Shown piece after piece: positions 17,667 through 25,891 of a stretch of DNA of 64,000 bases (the stretch's first letter is position 1; each line of letters opens with the position of its first letter). The position numbers and the translations under genes are program-made. A model generated the notes under the pieces. It was not told where the DNA came from, did no database searches, and worked only from the letters and a program-made list of their open reading frames with translations. Source of the DNA: Nocardia takedensis NBRC 100417 (lineage in GTDB: Bacteria > Actinomycetota > Actinomycetes > Mycobacteriales > Mycobacteriaceae); NCBI RefSeq assembly GCF_000308695.1, contig NZ_BAGG01000262.1, positions 1 through 64,000 on the forward strand. Reading direction: 5' to 3'.

Positions 17667-18557
17667 ATGCGAGAAGAAGTCGGGTTCGTCAGCGGCGGAG
17701 TGACGTTGCGGGGGTGGTTGTTTCGACCGGCGGAAGGGAGCGGACCGGCGCCGCTGGTGGTGATGACGCACGGGTTCGCCGGGGTGAAGGAATGGGTGGT
17801 TCCCTTCGCTGAGGTCTTCGGCGCGGCGGGGCTGGCCTGCCTGGTGTACGACCATCCCGGTTTCGGTTCCTCGGACGGGGAGCCTCGGTTCGAGGTGAAT
17901 CCGAACGCGCAGATCGAGGGGTATCGGGACGCGATCACCTACGCGAGATCACTGGACGGCATCGATCCGGAGCGGATCGGTGTCTGGGGGACGAGTTTCT
18001 CCGGCGGGCACGTCCTTGTGGTCGCCGCGATCGATCGTCGGGTGCGTGCGGTGGTGTCGCAGGTGCCGACTACCGACGGGTGGGCCAACCTGCGTTCGCT
18101 GGTGCCGACGGTGATGCTGCCGATGGTGCACGCGGCCATCGCCGCGGATCGCCAGGGCAGACTGGCAGGGCAGGCGCCGCTGACGATCAAAGCGGCCTCC
18201 GATGTGCCGACCGACATGGTGGCCATGCCCGGCCCGGAGGCGTACCGGTGGCTGATGGACAACGGCCCCCAGGTCCCGGGGTGGCGTAACGAGGTGACGC
18301 TGTCGAGTATCGACCACTTCCAGTCGTATGCGCCCGAGGCGTTCGTGCGGCGGGTCTCGCCGACACCGTTGTTGATGATCGTCGCCGATCAGGACACGTT
18401 GACCCCCACCGATATCGCGCTGCGCGGCTACGCCGAGGCGTTGGAACCGAAGCGGTTGGTCCTGATATCCGGGCCGCATTTCGTGGTGTACGAGGAGGGT
18501 TTCGAGCAGGCGGCCGCGGCGGCGTGTGACTTCTTCGTCGAGGTGTTGGGTCGGTAG
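17667..18557 (+). CDS. Alpha/beta hydrolase (dienelactone hydrolase/esterase-like)
   Basis: 296 aa with a complete alpha/beta-hydrolase layout: oxyanion strand THGFAGVKEW, YDHPGFGSSDG, nucleophile elbow GTSFSGGH, acid in VADQDTLTP and His in ISGPHFVVYE. No signal peptide. It resembles the cytoplasmic YcjY/xylan-esterase-like hydrolases of actinomycetes. AAGGGGAGCCGAG precedes the ATG. It stands alone and the substrate is unknown. Confidence 0.85.
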   Translation: MREEVGFVSGGVTLRGWLFRPAEGSGPAPLVVMTHGFAGVKEWVVPFAEVFGAAGLACLVYDHPGFGSSDGEPRFEVNPNAQIEGYRDAITYARSLDGIDPERIGVWGTSFSGGHVLVVAAIDRRVRAVVSQVPTTDGWANLRSLVPTVMLPMVHAAIAADRQGRLAGQAPLTIKAASDVPTDMVAMPGPEAYRWLMDNGPQVPGWRNEVTLSSIDHFQSYAPEAFVRRVSPTPLLMIVADQDTLTPTDIALRGYAEALEPKRLVLISGPHFVVYEEGFEQAAAAACDFFVEVLGR

Positions 18558-19062
18558 TCGCTGTCGGGAACATCAGAGACGGCGGACGGGTGCGGCGTCG
18601 TGGTTGGCCTGTTCGACAGGGCCGTTCCGAAACGACGTCGTGTACGTCGGCGGCGGGTGTGAAGGGCACGTGCCTGCCTCGTTTTCTGCGAAGCCGTGGG
18701 GCGCTGTGCGCTGGCACCGTGCGTCGCACGGCTTCGTGCCAGGGGCCCACGTCTTGGTGCGGCGCGGATTTCTGTGTGCGACTGGACGTTCAGCTGTTTC
18801 GCTCAACTCTTTCCACATGGAGGAGGCTCACGATGCCGCCTGCCCGTGTCAGACGAGACGTCGGCGGGCTTCTCGTCGAGAGAACTCGATCGGAGTCGGG
18901 GTGCGATCGGAGTCGCTGAATTGTGAACGCAAAAGTGCGAGTGAAAGAATGACGTGAGTGCTGCACCATAGCTGCGTTGAATGACTCGATGATGCTGTCG
19001 GTTTACCGATATCGCTGCACTGATAGCCAGCCGGTGTTTGCAAGCGCCCGAGACGGATTGCG
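18558..19062. other. Intergenic, no convincing gene
   Basis: Space between two convergent genes. A 28-codon frame at 18833-18919 follows a good GGAGGAG site but lacks conserved-looking content, so it is not called. No strong terminator hairpin was identified. Confidence 0.4.
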
Positions 19063-19884
19063 TCACGACGACTGGTTCCTGCGAGGGACCGTGATGCGAC
19101 GAGGTGGGACAGGTCCGGAGTAGGTCTTTGCGATCGCTGTGACCAACTGCACTACTCCCGTCTCGTCCATCGGGGCGATGCTGAGGCGGTACGAGGTCAG
19201 CGTGCCGGTCTCGAAGTCTCGGTGGTGGAGCAGGTCGTCTGTGTCGCGACCGTAGGCCACGGTCAGGCTCGAGGCCCACAGTCGACGGAAGTCGGGGTGC
19301 TCGGCGAGGTGGCCGATTATCTCGCGTGCCTGCGACGAGTCGCGAAACAAGCCCAGCATCGCCTTGTCGAAGGCCACGTTGTGCGCTGCCTCGCGTTCCC
19401 ACTCGACGAAGACCCGTTTGGCTCGGGGCCCGAAGATCCATCTGGCGATCGACATCGTCTCTTCGATTCCGGGAAGTGCGGCAAGCCAGGTTGTGTTGCA
19501 GGCCAGAATATTCCAGAGTGGGTCGACGTAGGCGGCCAGAGTGTGACGAGCCTCGAGGTCCTCGAGATGGCTCATCCAGTCGGCATTCGTGGTGACTCGG
19601 CGGCGGATCTGCGACAACGACTCGAGTTCGACTGCCGGAGAGCGTAGTTCGCGTAGATGTCTAGCCAGCAAGGGGTCCACGTTGTACCCCTCGATCATGG
19701 CCTCCAATGTCTCGATCTTCGGCAGCTTGGCGTCCGACTCGATCTCGTAGAGGTAGGAAGGGCTCACGCCGTGAAGTCTGGTTGCCTCGTGTCGCGCGAG
19801 GTTGGCGTCTTCCCTGATCAGACGCAATATTGTCCCCATCGTCGGGATGCCTGGCGTCGGTACGGTTTTGGGAATCCAGCCCAT
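19063..19884 (-). CDS. XRE-family regulator with MmyB-like ligand domain
   Basis: 273 aa. The N-terminal helix-turn-helix (residues 15-72) has ILRLIREDANLARHEATRL and VSPSYLYEIESD. The rest resembles the MmyB-like ligand-binding region of actinomycete XRE regulators (VDPLWNILACNTTWLAALPG; RRLWASSLTVAYG; FETGTLTSYRLSIAPMD). The ATG at 19884 is supported by AAAGGGGGG about 9 nt upstream. It is transcribed away from the secreted-protein cluster at 20.3 kb and may regulate it or itself; the ligand is unknown. Confidence 0.82.
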   Translation of the reverse strand: MGWIPKTVPTPGIPTMGTILRLIREDANLARHEATRLHGVSPSYLYEIESDAKLPKIETLEAMIEGYNVDPLLARHLRELRSPAVELESLSQIRRRVTTNADWMSHLEDLEARHTLAAYVDPLWNILACNTTWLAALPGIEETMSIARWIFGPRAKRVFVEWEREAAHNVAFDKAMLGLFRDSSQAREIIGHLAEHPDFRRLWASSLTVAYGRDTDDLLHHRDFETGTLTSYRLSIAPMDETGVVQLVTAIAKTYSGPVPPRRITVPRRNQSS

Positions 19885-20031
19885 GCTGGGTCCCCCCTTT
19901 CGTAGGTCTTCCGCTGACAGATCGGGTGAAGATACGATGGCCTGTTCGCCCCCAGGCTCTGGGTCAATTTCCTACCAGACCGGATAGGGCACGGCAACAC
20001 ATCCCGGCGGTGCTTGAGTTCGAACCCTTGG

Positions 20032-20058
20032 GCCGCTTCGCGGCGGCAGCGAAGCGGC
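20032..20058. repeat. Inverted repeat, 10-bp perfect stem
   Basis: GCCGCTTCGC at 20032-20041 pairs perfectly with GCGAAGCGGC at 20049-20058 around a 7-nt loop. No run of T follows on either side, so it fits a DNA-binding site or structured RNA as well as a terminator. Confidence 0.6.
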
Positions 20059-20100
20059 GGGGGTGTCCAGAAGCTGATCTGCTTATCATTCGATAACTTT

Positions 20101-20127
20101 CGGGTTCACGCCCCAGGCGTGAACCCG
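20101..20127. repeat. Inverted repeat, 12-bp perfect stem
   Basis: CGGGTTCACGCC at 20101-20112 pairs perfectly with GGCGTGAACCCG at 20116-20127 across a 3-nt loop. It sits upstream of the small ORF and secreted-protein genes; it may be a leader stem-loop or an operator. Confidence 0.65.
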
Positions 20128-20271
20128 GGCACATAAGCGCTGCTAGGGGCACCTTCGGCGATTCACGCCCGGAGCGTTAACGGAAAGCAAGGCAACCGAA
20201 ACGCTGGTAGGGCAGCAGGTTTGGTGTGTTGAATACGAGCTGTCAGGTTGGCTCGATTGAAAGGAAATCCG

Positions 20272-20379
20272 ATGGATCCATTCGTTGTTTTGGGGTGGGT
20301 GAATTCCGGATTGACTGTGCTGTCGCACGGTCTGGCGGTAGCCGCGCAGGCGCTGTCGCTGGTTCTTCCGTTCCTCTGA
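20272..20379 (+). CDS. 35-aa hydrophobic small protein
   Basis: Starts MDPFVVLGWVNS and ends SLVLPFL before TGA. AAAGGAAATCC lies at proper spacing before the ATG. Nearly the whole peptide could form one membrane helix (TVLSHGLAVAAQ). It lies 112 bp upstream of the insoluble-domain gene in the same orientation. It could be a small membrane protein or a leader peptide. No homologue is known to me. Confidence 0.5.
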   Translation: MDPFVVLGWVNSGLTVLSHGLAVAAQALSLVLPFL

Positions 20380-20403
20380 ACAAAGTCAGACGCACGTCGT
20401 AAA

Positions 20404-20437
20404 TGCGGTTTCTCGGTCAGTTCTCGCCGAGAAGCCG
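20404..20437 (+). promoter_or_regulatory. 12-bp stem-loop in leader of the secreted-protein operon
   Basis: GCGGTTTCTCGG (20404-20415) pairs with CCGAGAAGCCGC (20426-20437) with one G.U pair and a 10-nt loop. An alternative smaller hairpin (20420-20432, TTCTCG/CGAGAA) overlaps it, so the leader has mutually exclusive folds between the small ORF and the next gene. Attenuation is possible but unproven. Confidence 0.5.
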
Positions 20438-20491
20438 CTTCGCGGAGATAATCCCCCGGAATTTGCAGGACCTTGAAAGGGGCTATTTGCC

Positions 20492-21433
20492 ATGTCCAAA
20501 ACTCGTAGCGGCAACGGGTCGTCTAACACCGATCGCCTCCCTGGTCTGTCGCGTAGACGAAAGCAATTGGAGTCCAACGCCGCTCGTGTGTCGCTGGCTG
20601 CTGTGGTCGGCGTGGTTCCCGTAGCACTCGTGATGATGACCGCTTCCCCGGCGGTCGCGGTCGCGGAAAGTGCCGGGCTGATCGCCGATCAGCCCGGAGT
20701 GTTCACGGGACCAGCGCAGCCGGGCACCTCAGCTCCCACGCTGCCCCCGCCACCGGATGCCGAGCCCGAACCTCAAGCCGAGTTGCTCTCGCCGCAGCCG
20801 CCGGTGTTCTACGCCCAGCCGCCGCAGGTGCGCAACGACAGCTCGTCGCGACCTGCGCCGGAGTTCGCGGCGCCTGTGGCGCCGTTCAAGATCGAGGACC
20901 TGCATCTTCCCGAGCCGGTCGAGCCGGTCGCCCCGATCGAAGCGCCGCCGGACACGGTGCGAGTGGGGCAGTGGTCGGCTCCGCGTCCTGACTGGCTGCC
21001 ACCGGAGTGCGCGGAGGCGATTAACGACGCCGCCGCGCAAGCGGAAGCGCAGGTAGCGACGGCCCTGGATTCGATCGGGATCGAGGCCGGCCGATCCGAT
21101 CGCGTTGCGGGGGCGACTCTGGCTGGTGCGGGCATCGGCGGTGCGGCGGGTGCTGTGGTAGCTGGTGTTCCGGCTGCGGCGGCCGGCGCGGTAGTCGGGG
21201 GCCTGGTCGGCGGCACGATCGGCGGCATTGCCGGAGCTGCTGTGGGCACGGTCATCTCGGTGCCGGTCGTCGGCCCTGTCACCTCGGGCGTGGCGGGCAC
21301 CGTGCTGGGCGCGGCAGCCGGTGCGGCAGCCGGTGCGGCAGTCGCTGGACTTCCGGTAGCGGCAGTCGGGGCGGTGGCCGCCGGGACGGTGGGTGCCGGA
21401 TTCGGTGCCGGGGTCGGAGTCGGACAGCCATGA
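20492..21433 (+). CDS. Secreted 'insoluble domain' type protein
   Basis: 313 aa. A basic N-terminus (SRRRKQLESNAAR) leads into a signal helix ending near AVAVAES at about residue 57. A Pro-rich region (residues 65-165) follows, with APPDTVRVGQWSAPRP. The C-terminal 110 residues are a glycine/alanine-rich hydrophobic domain (GAGIGGAAGAVVAGVPAAAA) that resembles glycine-zipper segments. Nocardia and Rhodococcus encode similar proteins annotated as insoluble domain proteins. It is exported and probably embedded in or associated with the envelope. GAAAGGGGC precedes the ATG. Its stop overlaps the cutinase start. Confidence 0.75.
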   Translation: MSKTRSGNGSSNTDRLPGLSRRRKQLESNAARVSLAAVVGVVPVALVMMTASPAVAVAESAGLIADQPGVFTGPAQPGTSAPTLPPPPDAEPEPQAELLSPQPPVFYAQPPQVRNDSSSRPAPEFAAPVAPFKIEDLHLPEPVEPVAPIEAPPDTVRVGQWSAPRPDWLPPECAEAINDAAAQAEAQVATALDSIGIEAGRSDRVAGATLAGAGIGGAAGAVVAGVPAAAAGAVVGGLVGGTIGGIAGAAVGTVISVPVVGPVTSGVAGTVLGAAAGAAAGAAVAGLPVAAVGAVAAGTVGAGFGAGVGVGQP

Positions 21434-22653
21434 CTTGGACCGTGGGACTACGCCGGGGGGTACTTGCTGCCAGTTTGGCGATCGTGACGGCGGGGCCGGT
21501 GTTGGCCGCCGGGGGCACCGCCACCGCGGTACCGATCGGACCCGAGTGTCCGGCGTTGTACATCCTCGGTGTGCAAGGCACCGGGCAGTCTTCGCCGACG
21601 GCGGACCCGCTCGCCGACACCGGGATGGTCGGTGAGTTGGTGGCGCCTGTACTCGCTGCTGCCCCAGGATTGGTACAGCGGGCCTACATCGGATACCCGG
21701 CGGGATTCGGTGGAGCTGTGCCAGGCGGAGGCACTGATCCCTACGTGGAATCGGTGCGCGATGCGCGGCGTGGTTTGGATGAGGCCGCCCGCGCGATCGT
21801 CGCAGCCTGCGCGGAAACGATGGTCGCCGCAGTTGGTTATTCTCAAGGCGCACAGGCGGTGTCGAACTGGGCAGTCGAGATAGGCGAGGGAGTCGGGGTG
21901 ATCCCCCCGGAGCGAATCGCGGGTGTGGCGCTGTACTCCAATCCAGATCGTGCGCCTGGTTCGCCGACGATTCCGGGACGACCAGGGCAGTTGGTGCCCG
22001 ATCCCGCACCGGGTACCACCGGTGCGGCGGTGTCGCAGGTATCGATGACCAATCCGCCGGCAGGCGGCGGGGGGATCGCCGGGGCGAGCAGCTACGGTGC
22101 GCTGACCGGCCGTGTCGCCGACATCTGCTCGGAAGGCGATCTGGCCTGCTCAGCGCCTGACCACGCAGCGTTGCTGCGGTTCTTCGCCGAAGTCGCGGCT
22201 CAAGCGGACCTCCGTGACCCGGTCGCTGCATTGTCCACCTTGAACTCTGCTCTCCACGCAGCCCTGGGGCGAGGATGGAACAGCGTGCTGATCAACGACT
22301 TTGCACTCGATGGCAATCGCGTCGACTATTCACCGCAACGCGGGTTGGCCGATCGGCTGGTGGAGGCGGCTGATCCGCGAAGCGCGGTGCCGGACGCTTC
22401 TGCCGCCGCAGCGCGGTGGAACGAGATCGTCGGCACGATCACGAACGACCCGGTCGCGCTGCTACCCAACCTCTTCGGGCAGTTGTCCTCAGCCTTCGGA
22501 CAGCTGTTGGCCGACAACGCCGACTTGGTCAACCCGACGGTGTGGCTGCGGTATGTGGACACAGTCGCTCGCCACACCGGCTATGCACACGGCCAACTCG
22601 CCACTGGAATCGCCTGGCTGATCGCTTTGGCCCACGATGTCGGGAGCCGATGA
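21430..22653 (+). CDS. Secreted cutinase-family esterase with C-terminal extension
   Basis: 407 aa. Signal peptide (ASLAIVTAGPVLAAGG), then a cutinase domain: CPALYILGVQGTGQ, the nucleophile Ser138 in AAVGYSQGAQAV, an acid in CSEGDLAC and His in PDHAALLRFF. The triad looks intact. About 150 extra residues follow, with a region of unknown function (LLPNLFGQLSSAFGQLLADN). The likely role is hydrolysis of lipid esters at the cell surface. The ATGA overlap with the previous gene and ATG overlap with the next indicate one operon. Confidence 0.85.
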   Translation: MTWTVGLRRGVLAASLAIVTAGPVLAAGGTATAVPIGPECPALYILGVQGTGQSSPTADPLADTGMVGELVAPVLAAAPGLVQRAYIGYPAGFGGAVPGGGTDPYVESVRDARRGLDEAARAIVAACAETMVAAVGYSQGAQAVSNWAVEIGEGVGVIPPERIAGVALYSNPDRAPGSPTIPGRPGQLVPDPAPGTTGAAVSQVSMTNPPAGGGGIAGASSYGALTGRVADICSEGDLACSAPDHAALLRFFAEVAAQADLRDPVAALSTLNSALHAALGRGWNSVLINDFALDGNRVDYSPQRGLADRLVEAADPRSAVPDASAAAARWNEIVGTITNDPVALLPNLFGQLSSAFGQLLADNADLVNPTVWLRYVDTVARHTGYAHGQLATGIAWLIALAHDVGSR

Positions 22654-23777
22654 TGGACCTCTCCGAAACTCAGAAGTTCTACCGCGGCGAAGAACTCGAT
22701 GTCGTGCCTCGCCCAGGGCGGATACTACGTCGCCGCTCAGTGACACTTCCCTGGCTGGGCGCCGAACATCGTGCTTGGCAGCTCGTTTACACCTCGCGGA
22801 CCGCTCACCGGGCGCCGATTGCATCGTCGGGTATTGTCATTGCCCCTGAAGCGCGCCCACCCGTCGTTCCGGCCCCGATCCTGGCGTATTGTCCCGCCTT
22901 TCATGGGCTGGGCGGCGATGGTGTGCCGTCACAGATAGTCACCCGCAGCCACCGCCCAACCTTCAGGCCGTCCCTCGAATTGGCGCTATGGCGCGGATGG
23001 ACCGTTGTAGTCCCAGACGGCCAGGGACTCGGACTGACTGGGCTCGGACCACATGCCTGGTTGGCTGGCCGAGCAGCTGCACACGCCACGCTGGACTTGG
23101 TGCGGGCGGTCCAACGAATGCCCGACCTCGAAGCCGCCGAGGCACCCTGCGTGGTGTGGGGATATGCGGACGGCGGGCGGGCAGCGGTGTGGAGTGCTGA
23201 GGTCCAACCTGCCTACGCGCCCGAACTGGACCTGCGTGGGATCGCCGCGGGGGCCGTCGTCGCCGATCCGGGGGCCTTGGTAGTGGAACTGGACGGCGGA
23301 CCGCTGGCGGGACTTGTTCTGGCGGGCTTGGTGGGACTGGGGCGTGCGTACGCCCACCTGCCCGTCTTCCATTTGCTCTCCGATCAGGGAAGGTCCGCGA
23401 TCGAGCAGGGAAAGACTATGAGCCGCAGCCAGCTTCGGCGGGCCTTCGCGACCACAGGTCTCGGACAGTGGTGCGAACGTCCGGACCCGTGGAACGACCC
23501 GGTGTGGCGGTACGTGCTGGCACACGAGATCGCAGGGCGGGCGACGCCATACGCGAAAGTTCACCTGTACCACGGCGTTGAAGACACTGTCGTACCTGTT
23601 GCTATGGGACGTCAGCTCGTTACCGATTACCGCGCCCGCGGAGCCGACTTGAGCTGGCGCGAGTACAGCGGCGGGCACAGTCGCGCTGCGGCAGCGGGAG
23701 CCAGCGACGCTGTCGAACGGCTTGCGGCTCACCTGAGAGAACCCAGGCCATCACCTCGGGTCTTCTCGGCCGATTGA
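22650..23777 (+). CDS. Secretory-lipase-family protein lacking the catalytic Ser
   Basis: 375 aa, related to the LIP (PF03583-type) lipases of Nocardia: PAPILAYCPAFHGLGGD, SLELALWRGWTVVVPDGQG, a C-terminal acid in YHGVEDTVVPV and His in YSGGHSRAA. The nucleophile elbow expected as GYSxGG reads WGYADGGRAA, with GCG (Ala173) where Ser should be. There is also no signal peptide, although most family members are exported. The start ATG 22650 overlaps the cutinase stop. A scaffold, binding protein or inhibitor role is more likely than lipase activity. Confidence 0.8.
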   Translation: MMDLSETQKFYRGEELDVVPRPGRILRRRSVTLPWLGAEHRAWQLVYTSRTAHRAPIASSGIVIAPEARPPVVPAPILAYCPAFHGLGGDGVPSQIVTRSHRPTFRPSLELALWRGWTVVVPDGQGLGLTGLGPHAWLAGRAAAHATLDLVRAVQRMPDLEAAEAPCVVWGYADGGRAAVWSAEVQPAYAPELDLRGIAAGAVVADPGALVVELDGGPLAGLVLAGLVGLGRAYAHLPVFHLLSDQGRSAIEQGKTMSRSQLRRAFATTGLGQWCERPDPWNDPVWRYVLAHEIAGRATPYAKVHLYHGVEDTVVPVAMGRQLVTDYRARGADLSWREYSGGHSRAAAAGASDAVERLAAHLREPRPSPRVFSAD

Positions 23778-23872
23778 GACCTTCCTGAATCTGATCAAGG
23801 GGGCATCCGCCGTTTCTCGATCCACTGCTTCCCCGCCGCGTCGCGCCCTGCCTCCTAGGCGCACCGATGCAC

Positions 23873-23960
23873 TGAGACCCCTTCGGGCGGGCGCCGGGTC
23901 GGCCACCTCATCAATTTCCAGTGGCTGATTCGCCCCATGGCGAACCGCCCGGAGGGCCCC
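23873..23960 (+). promoter_or_regulatory. Structured RNA leader, copy 1
   Basis: The left arm CCCTTCGGGCGG (23879-23890) pairs with CCGCCCGGAGGG (23945-23956), a 12-bp stem with one G.U, enclosing about 54 nt with a smaller CCAC/GTGG or ATCA/TGAT stem. The same arrangement recurs at 25760-25846 with compensatory changes. It ends about 20 bp before the ATG at 23980, so it is in the 5' leader. Confidence 0.65.
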
Positions 23961-23979
23961 ACCCAGGAGACGAAGTCCG

Positions 23980-24225
23980 ATGAACAATGCGACCGACCCG
24001 CTTGGGCGCGGGTGGCTCGAATATGACAGCGAACCGGTGATCTCGTGTCCTGATACCGACGACGACTGCGTGGTCGGAGAGGCGGATGCGCCTGTCGGTC
24101 GCCCAGAGCTCGACCACCCCACCATGACTCTCTCACCGCTGCCGTCGTCGGCTTGCGACCTGACTCGAACGGCGGAGCCGCAGCCGGAACATACCCCATT
24201 GACCCTTCTTGTCGGACTGAGGTGA
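23980..24225 (+). CDS. 81-aa protein sharing its N-terminus with the DUF8176-like gene
   Basis: Starts MNNATDPLGRGWLEYDSEP with AGGAGA 8 nt upstream. Its opening resembles the gene at 25892 (DDAHGAGWLRPEP), and both follow the same RNA leader. It lacks the membrane helix and extracytoplasmic domain of that gene, so it is either a short stand-alone form or a truncated paralogue. Acidic and Pro-rich; no fold recognised. Confidence 0.5.
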   Translation: MNNATDPLGRGWLEYDSEPVISCPDTDDDCVVGEADAPVGRPELDHPTMTLSPLPSSACDLTRTAEPQPEHTPLTLLVGLR

Positions 24226-24231
24226 CATCCG

Positions 24232-25755
24232 ATGCATTCCAATCGAATCCATCCGCGTTTGGCGGCGGCTGTCACGGCGATCGCCGCCGTATTGATGACT
24301 GCAACTGGGACAGCCGTGGCCGAGCCCGGTATCAGGATCACCGGCTCTTGTCCGGCGTTGTTCGCGCTCGGTGTCCAAGGAGCCGAGGAGGGCTCGGTCG
24401 AGTCAGGTAGTGACACCGGCGCGCTAGGGCGGGTGTTCGGGCGCGTGTCCGCTGCTGTCGGTGACCGTGTCGAACGCGCCTACATCTCGTTCGGTAGCGC
24501 CGAGAACGGGGCCACGCTGCCCTACGAGTCCGCGGTGGCCGAGGCTGCAACGAAACTTGGAGACGCTGCGGGCAACATTGTGGCCCGCTGTCCGACAACG
24601 TATCTGGCCGTCGTCGGTTACGGCCATGGCGCGGCTGCGGCCGCGCGATTCGCCGAACGCGTCGGCGCTCCCCAACCCGGGCTCGGGGCCGGTCGCGTCG
24701 ATGCCGGTCGCGTCGCGGTGGTGGCGTTGGTGGCCAATCCCGATCGCGCGTCGAACACTCCGGTCCTGCCGGGAAGGCCCCAAGCGAGCACGCCCTCGCC
24801 GGCACCGGGAACCTCGGGTGAGGAAGTCTCGAATCTCGCCCTGCTCAACCCGGCCACCTCCGGCTCCGGAATCGCGGTACCCGCCGGTTCCGCGGGCCGA
24901 GCGCCCCGCTACGGGAGCCTGGTGGGTCGGGTCGCGGAGCTGTGCGTTCCTGGTGACGCCACGTGCGACACCCCTGCGGGCAGTCCGTTGACGACCACGG
25001 TCGCCAACATCGCGGCCCGCACCGACACCCGCGATCCGATCGCGGCGATCTCCACGGTCGCCACCGCCCTGTCGGCGACGATCTTCGGCACCGCAGTCGA
25101 GGTGGTCGATCAGGATCTGTCCGGCACCAGCCTCGACCAGCTGTCCTACCAGCCGACCAAATCGCTCGGGCAGCGACTGGCCGAAGCCTCCGACCCCGCC
25201 ACCGCACCGCCGAGCCAGGCCGAGGCGCTGGGCGCGCTGATCAAACTCGGCACCATCGGATTCAACGCCGTGATCACGGTGATACGCAAGGTGATCACTC
25301 CTGCCACGATCGCCGAACTCGCGACCGTCGGCATGACCAACCCCGCCGCGGCGATCGCCGTGCTGGGCGCGAAACTCGCCGGCGCGGCCGTCGAACTGAT
25401 CCCGCCACAGACCGCGAACCGGTGGGTGAACGAGGCGTTCACCGCGATCACCGGCACCGTCACCGCCCCCGAGCAGCTCTACACCCTGGCCGGGACCGCC
25501 CAGTACAGCGACACCACCGGCCGCCACGGCTCCTACGACACTGTCGCGGCCACCCCCGCTGGCGAATCCACCCTGCGTACGGTCGCGAACTGGCTCATCG
25601 CCGCCACCCACGACATCCCCGCCACGCCGCCGGTCACACCGTCGCCCCCTACTTCACCGGCGAGCACGCCGTCGGCGTCGACCACGTCACCGGATCCCAC
25701 GACCAAACCCCGATCATCGCCGGGTGAACCCCAGCCGCACTCCAGCCCGCGATGA
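24232..25755 (+). CDS. Secreted cutinase-fold protein with degenerate active site
   Basis: 507 aa. Signal peptide ending near GTAVAEPG at residue 31, then a cutinase-like domain collinear with the gene at 21430: CPALFALGVQGAEEG, LVANPDRASNTPVLPGRP, CVPGDATCD. The nucleophile motif is VVGYGHGAAAA, with Gly131 replacing Ser, and the region where the paralogue has the catalytic His (PDHAALL) lacks one. The C-terminus is extended and ends in a Thr/Ser/Pro-rich tail. It is almost certainly not a cutinase enzyme. It lies directly before the secretion genes and could be a cell-surface component. Confidence 0.8.
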   Translation: MHSNRIHPRLAAAVTAIAAVLMTATGTAVAEPGIRITGSCPALFALGVQGAEEGSVESGSDTGALGRVFGRVSAAVGDRVERAYISFGSAENGATLPYESAVAEAATKLGDAAGNIVARCPTTYLAVVGYGHGAAAAARFAERVGAPQPGLGAGRVDAGRVAVVALVANPDRASNTPVLPGRPQASTPSPAPGTSGEEVSNLALLNPATSGSGIAVPAGSAGRAPRYGSLVGRVAELCVPGDATCDTPAGSPLTTTVANIAARTDTRDPIAAISTVATALSATIFGTAVEVVDQDLSGTSLDQLSYQPTKSLGQRLAEASDPATAPPSQAEALGALIKLGTIGFNAVITVIRKVITPATIAELATVGMTNPAAAIAVLGAKLAGAAVELIPPQTANRWVNEAFTAITGTVTAPEQLYTLAGTAQYSDTTGRHGSYDTVAATPAGESTLRTVANWLIAATHDIPATPPVTPSPPTSPASTPSASTTSPDPTTKPRSSPGEPQPHSSPR

Positions 25756-25759
25756 CCTC

Positions 25760-25846
25760 CAGACCCCTTCGGGCAGGAGCCCGATCAGCTGACGTACCCC
25801 ACCCGGTCTGCTGATCCCCGTCCCTGGCGGCCTGCCCGAAGGGTCC
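25760..25846 (+). promoter_or_regulatory. Structured RNA leader, copy 2
   Basis: CCCTTCGGGCAGG (25765-25777) pairs perfectly over 13 bp with CCTGCCCGAAGGG (25831-25843). Inside, GATCAG (25783-25788) pairs with CTGATC (25811-25816). Compared with copy 1, one G-C pair has become A-T and one G.U has become a Watson-Crick pair, as expected of a conserved RNA. It precedes the gene at 25892. Confidence 0.68.
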
Positions 25847-25891
25847 ACCCCACCACCCACATTCGCGCCTCGGTAGGAGGTGACACCGACC

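Larger units (their letters stand above)
19885..20271. other. Hairpin-rich divergent intergenic region
   Basis: It separates the XRE regulator from the 35-aa ORF. It holds two strong inverted repeats, listed separately, and the AAAGGAAAT ribosome binding site of the small ORF. No known riboswitch core was recognised. Confidence 0.5.

Noticed and set aside
18833..18919. 28-codon frame after a good GGAGGAG site
   Set aside because: Arg-rich composition without conserved look and overlapping equally long frames; too short to support alone.
20011..20031. A GTTCGAACC-like stretch resembling a tRNA T-arm near the XRE regulator, possible attachment site
   Set aside because: No acceptor, D or anticodon arms can be fitted around it, and TTCGAA is a common palindrome; no matching repeat was seen near the integrase.
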